Assembly: GCF_000313135.1 (NCBI RefSeq)
Contig: NW_004457598.1
Location: forward strand, 142,026-206,025
From: Acanthamoeba castellanii str. Neff
Taxonomy: Eukaryota > Discosea > Longamoebia > Acanthamoebidae
DNA: 64,000 nt
Direction: 5' to 3'
The notes under the pieces were generated by a model that was not told the DNA's origin, ran no database searches, and saw only the letters and a program-made list of their open reading frames with translations. Position numbers and translations under genes: made by a program. Of this stretch, positions 56,980 to 64,000 are shown piece by piece. Numbering within the stretch: the first letter of the stretch is position 1; every line of letters starts with the position of its first letter.

Positions 56980-59900
56980 CTACACGACGGGAACGGAGAA
57001 GCGTCGGCTCCTGCGCTTGTGCTTGTGCTTCTCCTGGTACTTGGCCGACGGCGGCGGGTAGACCACCAGCAGCGGCGCCGCGACCGCGTCCGCGAACTCC
57101 TCGAACGTGGTCGGCGCGTTACGCTGATGGTGCTGATGCTGATGCTGATGGTGGTCGTGGTGGTCGAGGAAGAGCTTGCGGCTCTGGCCCACGAGCAGCA
57201 GGCGGTGCTCGTCCTTGGCCTCCTCCTTGAGCGCGGCGGTCCACAGGTCGTCGGGGTCCGCCTGTACGAGGCGCACGTTGGGCAGGCCCTGGACCAGCCG
57301 CACGAGCGACTCGAGGCTCGCCCCGCCGGCCGCCACGTCGAGCGCCTCGATGTCCACCGCGGCCGGCGTGATGACGTCACCAGGGCCGATGCTCAGGTCG
57401 AGCCGCTGGTGGGCGTCGGGCTTAAGGTGGCCGCTGACGTTGGTATGCTCGACCGTGTCCCAGGTCTCCTCCTTCTCGTCGTCCATGTCGAACACGAGCG
57501 ACGACAGCACCACCACGTCGAGGTACTCGTACCACCTTCGCCGCGACGCGGTCGTTGTGTCGACATTGTCGTCGTACCCGTCGTTCGAGCTGTCGACACT
57601 ATCGCCACTGGGAGTCTCGCCCACGTTCGATCCACCGAAGCCGTTGTCGACACCGTCCAGGGTCGCACCCTCGAGGGGCTCGTCGCCCGGCTGGCGCGCG
57701 ACCAGTATCTCCACGCGGGCCTCCGGGTCGGCCGCCATCGAGAGGGCCAGCTTGAGGGCCTCGCGCTCGTGCTTCTTGAAGCCGTAGACGAGCAGCACGT
57801 GCCGCGCGTTGAGCCGCGCCTGCGGGCCGCCCTTGGTGAGGGCTACGGCCACGGGCGGGTGGACGTGGCGCAGGAGGTAGGTCGCCGTCGTCTGCAGCCC
57901 TTCGGCCGTGAGCGCCGCAAAGGGCCGTGCCCAGCCCACCACCACTAAATTCGCCGCCTGCTCCAACCAAGAGTCAACAAATGATGCGTGTGTGCGGTGT
58001 GTGCGGTGGTGGAGCGTACGCTCGAGTTGGCAAAGGCCGCGAGGTCCTTGGACACGTTGGTGGTGGCGCGGGTGGTGAGATTGATCTCGACATCGAGCAT
58101 GGCCGCCATGTGCCGCGCCCTCGTCGCCGCGTCGTCCAACTAAGCAACCAACCAACCACACGTGAGCTAATGCCACCTTAACATCATTGTTGGGGGGGGG
58201 CAGGGCGTACGTCGACGCTCTGCTCCACGTGGCGGGTCTCCTTCTCGGTGAGGTCGGGGAAGGTCGAGTAGAGCTGGCCCCCGTTCGAGGCCTTGTCGAA
58301 CCCGGCGCCCGCGCGCAGCGGCGCCTTCTCCTTGTCATCGGTCTGGCCGACTCTGCGATAGGCGCCGCCGCCGGTGCTGCTACCGCTGCTGCCACTCCCG
58401 AGGACAATGCCGCTGTGGCGGCTTCCGAGGCCGCTGCGGGGGCTGAGTGGCCCGCCGACATCGCCGAGGCCGTCGCCGCTCATGGGGCTGCTCAGCTGCG
58501 CGTTTTCCTGCGGTGGTGTGTTAACCTCGAGCTGCTCCGCTGTTGCACCCAACGCATGCAACGAACTGACCCAACGGTTCTATTCGTGTTATGGTAATTG
58601 CGCGTGTCGCGTGTGTCGTGTCGTGTCGTGTCGTGTCGTTGGTCGTGTCGTGTGTGTTCGAGTTGCGTGCGTACAAAAGGAAACTATTACTCCAGACAAC
58701 AGAGTATAGAAGAAAGATTTGGGTCTGTAAAAGCGTGAAGCGAACATGTGTACATATATATTATAATATAGATATTTAGATCTATAACAATATAAAAATA
58801 TAAATGTAGAAGCGGGTGGAAAAGGTGTGGGCGTACGGTGAAGAAATAGGTCGACGGCCGATCCGACACCTCCTGGAAGGAGACGCCGCTCAACTGGGGC
58901 TTGACGCCCGTGGCCATCTGCTGCGCGCGAGCGAAGGCCGCGGCCGCGTGCAGAATGACCACGTCCGCCCGCGACCCAGAAATGCACGCCAGAATCGACG
59001 GATACTCCCTGTGCGTGTGCGGTTGTGCGGTTGTGCGTGTGTCGTGTGCGGTGAGAGGCGTGAATCGAGACGTCGAGGGGAGGGGCTGCGTGAACGCACT
59101 TCTTGCCCACGATGGGCGCGGCGTTGGTCATGTGGCGCGTCCACACGAACCAGCACAGCGGGGTGGTGATGAAGGTGTTGAAGAGGGCCATGAGCACGAA
59201 GCCGGTGAAGATTTCGTTGGTGAGGATGCCCACGTCCAGGCCGATGTTGAGCACGATAAGCTCCACCAGACCCTTCGTGTTCAGCAGAATGCCGATCGTC
59301 AACGATTCCCTGATTTTTTTTGCCTTTTCGTCAGCCACATCCATCAATCGAACGTGTGCGGTGTGTGCGGTGTTGCGTGTGCGGTGTCGTGGGTCGTACC
59401 GCCACGAGTTATTCAGGATGCGCGCCGAGATTGTGGCACCGCCGACTTTGCCCACGATCGACGCGAGGATGACCAGCACCGTCATCACACCGCCTGCCCA
59501 CGCACACACATCAGTCAGCCATGCCAGTATATTTTTCTTTGATATTTAAATAAATAACCAAAAATATATTTATCGTGTACCCTGCCACGAGTCGAGGCTC
59601 TCCAGGTTGGTCCGCAGTCCCGAGTAGGTGAAATAGAGCGGCAGCAGAATGATGATCACCACGTCCTGGACGATGATCGTCAGTGTGTGCTGTGAGTGTC
59701 GTGTCATGTGTCGTGTCGTGTCGTGTGTCGTGTCGTGTCGTGTCGTGACGTGTACCTCGATTCGTTCGGTGAGACGAATGGCGAAGCCGTTCACGCGTGG
59801 CGTGACGACGCCCAGGAGGAAGGCCCCGAAAATGGCGTGCACGCCGATAACCTCCGTGATCCACGCCGACACGAAGACCATCACCAAAATGATCACGATC

Positions 59901-61113
59901 ACCTCGTGCTTCATCGCGTCCCGGCTTTGCGCCCTCCTGAAGCCAAATGTGAGCACAACTTTAGCACGACACACTACACACGCACGACGCACGACACGGC
60001 ACGACGACACGGCACGACGACACGACACACGGCACGACACACGACACGACACACGACACGACACGCACGACACACGGGGATGGGGCGGAGACCTGGCGAT
60101 GAGGGCGAGAATCGGGCGAATGAAGATGGCGATGAAAAAGAGGTAGGCCACCAGCGCGCCGAAGGTGTAGAGCGCTGTGAGCGGCCCCTCGGCTCGTGCG
60201 ATCGACACCACCACGGCCAGCATGATCCACGCCCTGTGTGTGCACCAAGCGCAGCAACACGTCAATCGCACGACACACGACACGACACGACACGACACGC
60301 ACGGAGGGCGAGGGGGCGTACACGACGTCGTCGACGGCGGCGGAGGAGAGGGCGATGAGGCCCACGCGGGTTTGCATGAGGTTCTGGTCGGTCAGGATGC
60401 GGGCCAGCACCGGGAACGCAGTAATCGACACCGCCACGCCCACGAACATGAGGAACGAAAAGAACGTCGCACTCTCCGCCTGGCGCGTCGTACCACCGCC
60501 CAACGCCGACCATCAGTGTGTGCGGTGCGTGCGTGCGTGCGGTGTGTGCGGTGCGTGTGCGGTGTGTGCGCGTGCGTGCGATGTTACCATCCGGACTTCT
60601 TCGTAGATGTAGGTGGAGACGGCGAGGCCGAGGAAGAAGGGCGCGAGCATGGCGCTGATGCTGATGACGAAGGAGCTGCGCAGGTTGGAGGTGAGCAGCT
60701 GCGGATCGACCTCCATGCCGATGAGGAACATGAAGAAGATGAGGCCCAGGTTGGACACCACGCCGAACACCTGCAGGGAGGACTCGGGGAAGATGGTGTC
60801 CGTGAAGCCTGGCACGCGGCCCATGATGGACGGCCCCAGCACGATGCCCGTCACCACCTCAGCGATCACGCTCGGCTCTGCATTTAATTATAATTAAAAC
60901 TCAATCGGGAGATTTAATTTAAAGTAAAAAATGAAAATAAATTGAATGGGGCCATTTACGTTTGATGTAGGCGAAGAGCTTGGTGAGGACGCGGGCGAGG
61001 GTGCATATGATGACCAGCTGGGCGATGAAGAGAGTGAGCGGCGTTCCGAGCGGGCTGTTGCCATCGTAGATGCTGCCTCCGGCGGCTCCCGCCAGTACCA
61101 CTATCGCCGCCAT
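56980..61113 (-). CDS. CPA2-family monovalent cation/proton antiporter
   Basis: 959 aa from 12 exons: 61113-60960, 60877-60588, 60479-60322, 60233-60093, 59936-59756, 59665-59581, 59493-59400, 59309-59100, 59008-58837, 58507-58211, 58139-58020, 57957-56980. Residues about 1-440 form the Na+/H+ exchanger transmembrane core: [53 protein letters not shown] (ion-binding Asp), [39 protein letters not shown]. This matches plant CHX/KEA- and yeast Kha1-type CPA2 proteins. A soluble C-terminal half of about 500 residues contains a USP-like region ([32 protein letters not shown]). It probably sits in an endomembrane or plasma membrane, exchanging K+ or Na+ for H+. Confidence 0.93.
60000..60073. repeat. 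CGACA/CGGCA pentamer-rich intron sequence
   Basis: ACACGAC and GGCACGAC words repeat through intron 59937-60092 of the antiporter gene. Confidence 0.7.
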
Positions 61114-61452
61114 CTTCTACTGTCCCAAGCTTCTCGCTCTCCCTTCACTCCCGCGATGGCTTCGCTCTTTGCTGGGTGGCTTGGCGTTGTGTGTTGCGGT
61201 TGCCTTCGGGCGGGATTATGTGCAGCCAGGAGATATACTAACATATATTACTTTGAGGAATTGAAAGAATTGATGGAGCAATCTACTATGAATATTTCAC
61301 ATTCCGCGACGATTAAAACAAAGAAAAAGCGGTTTCGTTTCTTCGTGGGCGGTTGGGATTCGCTCTCTTCATCACGCCGAACTAGATGAACGAAGGTCGT
61401 CGATGAAGATGATGATGACGCTGATGAAGGTTGTGGCGATGAAGTTCTCCCC
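61114..61452. other. intergenic: antiporter promoter and kinase 3' region
   Basis: 339 bp between tandem minus-strand genes. A/T-rich at about 61220-61330. No gene seen. Confidence 0.5.
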
Positions 61453-62000
61453 TTACTCGTAGTTCTTGGACTTCCTCCAGGAGAGCCGCTTCTTCTTCTT
61501 CCTGATCTTCTCCTCCTCCACCACCACCTGCGGCTCCGACCCGTAGATGGGCGAGTGCGAGACGAGGTTGCTGTTGCTCGCCGAGTGGCTGCTGATCGTT
61601 GGCGCATGCCCGCCGCCGTCGTGATGATGATGATGATGATGGTTGTCGCTGTTGCCATTGTTGTTGTTGGTGCTGCTGCCGTAGATGTTGGACGAGGATG
61701 AGACCTTGGCGTTTCGCAGGCCCTCGCGGATGTAGTCGAGGCCGACGTAGCTCACCTCGCGCTCCTCGGCGCCCTTCTTGTGGATCTGCGCAAACTTGGA
61801 GTCGGTGAAGCACGGGCACTTGAGGTAGAGGCCGTCCTTCTTCGACCGGGCCTGCGGGGAGTTGAGGAAGGCCAGCAGCGACGGGAACAGGTGGCACTTG
61901 GTGCCGATCTGGATGTTGAACCCCTTCTCGTTCCGGAACGCTCTCTGATGGTTGAACCCGTGCTTGTGCCTGTCGTGGTCGCCGCGGACGGGAATCTTAG

Positions 62001-62050
<50 letters not shown>

Positions 62051-64000
62051 GAGCGGTGGAACGTGTGTCGTGTGTGTCGTACCGCTTGGTGATTGCGATG
62101 CAGTTGTCTTTGGAAGAGAGTCGCACGAGATAGCAACCACTTCGCTGTCCGGTCAATCGTCGCTCGGCCTCCTTGGCGTCAATCGAGCCGTGGAAGCAAC
62201 CCGTTCTGCACAGCTCGTCAAACTGTCGCACACGCGCACGCCGTCACCAAACCAGTTTGAATGTTAGCACGAGTCGCTCCCACACCCACATGAGTATTGG
62301 GGTGTCGAGTAAGTACTGCGTTACGTACATTAGATAATATATCACTTCTGAGCGGGCCGAACACATCTACAAATCGGCCAAAGCTTTCGCAGCTGACCAG
62401 GAACTTCTTCGCGGCGTCACTCGAGGTCAGGTCCCGTTCTTCCTCGGCTAATGGTGAACAGAGCCTTTAGACACGAACACACGCAACACTCCGCACACAA
62501 CACAACACACGCTGGCGATGGAAGCGGTACCCAGTATGGCCTTGGCACACTGGTAGATGGTGCTCTCAGGTGGTATCGTATCCAGCGGCAGCCCGAGAGC
62601 GCCGCAGAGCACCTCGATGAAGTTGTCCCACTCGGCGTAGAACGGGTAGTGCGAAGCCGTTTCCGTTTCCTTGAGGATCTTCCACAGATTCCGGGCCACC
62701 TTGTCCTTGATCGAGTTCGTGACCACCAGCTCGTCGATCTTCTCCAATATCTGCTCGAAGCTTGGCCTGGGCGTGACAGAATTCAACGAACATGCAGGCT
62801 ATAGATCAGTGATGATCGCTCAAACACCAGCCAGGTACTGTCGAGGTGGTGGCAAGGTTTAAGGCGTGTAAAGGTGTACCGCTTGTCCATGTCGCCATGC
62901 CAGCAGGCCTTGATAAGCCGTCGGATGTGCTTGGGCACCTCGTCGGGCAGGGTGGGTCGCACATTTCGATCGATCACGTCGTCGCAGAATTCGGAGAACG
63001 ACGTCACATGCGCAAATGGCCGCTCTTTCCTCGTAAACAATTCCTGGTGTCACAGCACACGGCAGCGATATAATGAATATAATATTAATATTTATGTACC
63101 AATAATAACATTCTGAAATAAATTAAATTAAAATAATATAAAAGTTAATAATAGTTTGGTTGGCGTACCCAGAGAACGAGTCCAAAGGCGTACACGTCGG
63201 ACTTCTCGCTGGCGGGGAGGCCGCAGAGGATCTCGGGACTCATCCACACGGGCGTGCCCACGGCCTTGTCCTTGGGCGGGGCCTTGGGGTCGAACTTCTC
63301 CTTGACGCACGACAGACCAAAGTCGCACACCCGCACCTCAAAGTCCTTCGTCACCAACACGTTTGGTGGCTTGAGGTCGCGGTGAATGATGGGCTCCGGC
63401 TTCAGGCAGTGCAACCAATTCATTCCTGCGCATTTACGCCGCAGCGCACGGCTGTGAGAATCGCTGTGGCGGCCCTGTGTTGTGTGTTGTGTGTGTGTGT
63501 GTGGTGTTGGGAAAGCACCTTGGGCAATTCCTTTGGCGATCAAGAGCTGCTGTGCAGTGGTCATGACCACGTCCTTGTCGTGTACAATGCTCTCCAGGTC
63601 GCGGCCGTCCACGTACTCCATGACGACTGCCAGGTTGTCCTTCTCCGTGCATACGCCCATGAACAGCAGAATGCACGGATGCCGCAGTGAACTGAAACAT
63701 CAGTTACCACACAGCAATGTGAGCACATGGTGCCTCTGGGCGGGAATAACACAAACACAGAAACCGGGGGCTTTGAAGCAAAGCAAAAGAAGGCCAAAAG
63801 AAATGAATGATAAAAAAAGGAGGCATGAAGTGCACCTCATAATCTCTACTTCGCGCTTCAATTCCTCGATTTTGGGCTCGATGAGGTGCTGGTTGTGGAG
63901 CAGCTTGATGGCGACGGGAAAGCCGCGGCATCTGCCCTTGTACACCGTACCGTAGTTGCCGCGTGCGATTTCTCTGTCATAGGAGAGCTCTGATGCCTTG
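61453..64000 (-). CDS. kinase-SH2 protein, Dictyostelium SHK type (5' end outside window)
   Basis: At least 589 aa, N-terminus beyond 64000. Exons 64000-63836, 63691-63519, 63425-63169, 63043-62880, 62766-62531, 62447-62329, 62222-62083, 61969-61453. The kinase domain has the glycine loop (IARGNYGTVYKG), VAIK lysine, catalytic loop HRDLKPPN, DFG and GTPVWMSPE: the tyrosine-kinase-like layout found in SHK proteins, where activity is usually on Ser/Thr and Tyr. An SH2 domain follows (about residues 380-490), with the phosphotyrosine-binding Arg in GCYLVRLSS. The tail is Ser/Asn/His-rich and ends with a basic cluster (KIRKKKKRLSWRKSKNYE). The domain order kinase then SH2 is the amoebozoan SHK arrangement, not the animal one. 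Confidence 0.93.
62004..62049. repeat. (TG)n in an intron
   Basis: About 22 TG units in intron 61970-62082 of the kinase-SH2 gene. Confidence 0.9.

Noticed and set aside
57019..57948. 309-aa plus-strand ORF across the antiporter C-terminus
   Set aside because: Exact antisense of the coding exon 56980-57957; composition is the usual shadow of G+C-rich coding DNA and no domain is visible.
1..64000. tRNA, rRNA, bacterial operons, phage or insertion sequences
   Set aside because: I scanned for cloverleaf-like and conserved tRNA B-box text, Shine-Dalgarno-led gene strings and transposase motifs and saw none; a tRNAscan/Infernal run would be decisive.

Overview
This is nuclear DNA of a free-living amoeba and looks most like Acanthamoeba. 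Nearly every gene is split into many short exons. The introns often begin GTAC and are filled with (CA)n, (TG)n or TGTCG/CGACA pentamer repeats, and exon G+C is high. The gene content also fits Amoebozoa: a kinase-SH2 protein of the Dictyostelium SHK type, an ankyrin-BTB-bromodomain protein, large RasGEF and ArfGAP proteins, and a DYW-type PPR protein of the kind known from Acanthamoeba. The species name is an inference; exon structures were read from the sequence.

Layout. Bases 1-2700 are a lower-G+C stretch with two inverted-repeat structures, a C-rich repeat and perhaps the 5' end of a minus-strand gene. Then: HMG-box protein (+); a 33-exon LRR / formin-type GBD-FH3 / FERM-like / RasGEF protein (-); eIF2 gamma (-); an E2 ubiquitin-conjugating enzyme fused to leucine-rich repeats, an RRM and an RGG tail (+); a small Rieske protein (-); a transketolase-like TPP enzyme (+); a proline-rich unknown (+); SKP1 (-); hydroxyacid-oxoacid transhydrogenase (-); ribosomal protein SA (-); a BAR-PH-ArfGAP-ankyrin protein (-); a PPR-DYW protein (+); an EF-hand light chain-like protein (-); a coiled-coil/SH3 protein (+); an ankyrin-BTB-BACK-bromodomain-NET protein (-); an RCC1-repeat protein (+); a small membrane protein (+); a CPA2 cation/proton antiporter (-); and a kinase-SH2 protein cut by the right edge (-).

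Spliced models were built by hand from ORF continuity and splice phase. For every multi-exon gene the summed exon length is a multiple of three with a single terminal stop, which is good internal evidence that the chains are right. First exons are the least certain parts. The genes do not form an operon or pathway; it is an ordinary dense eukaryotic region. The most unusual content is the set of multidomain fusions (E2-LRR-RRM-RGG first, then LRR-FH3-FERM-RasGEF), five GC-AG introns, complementary repeats flanking one exon, and inverted-repeat islands between genes.
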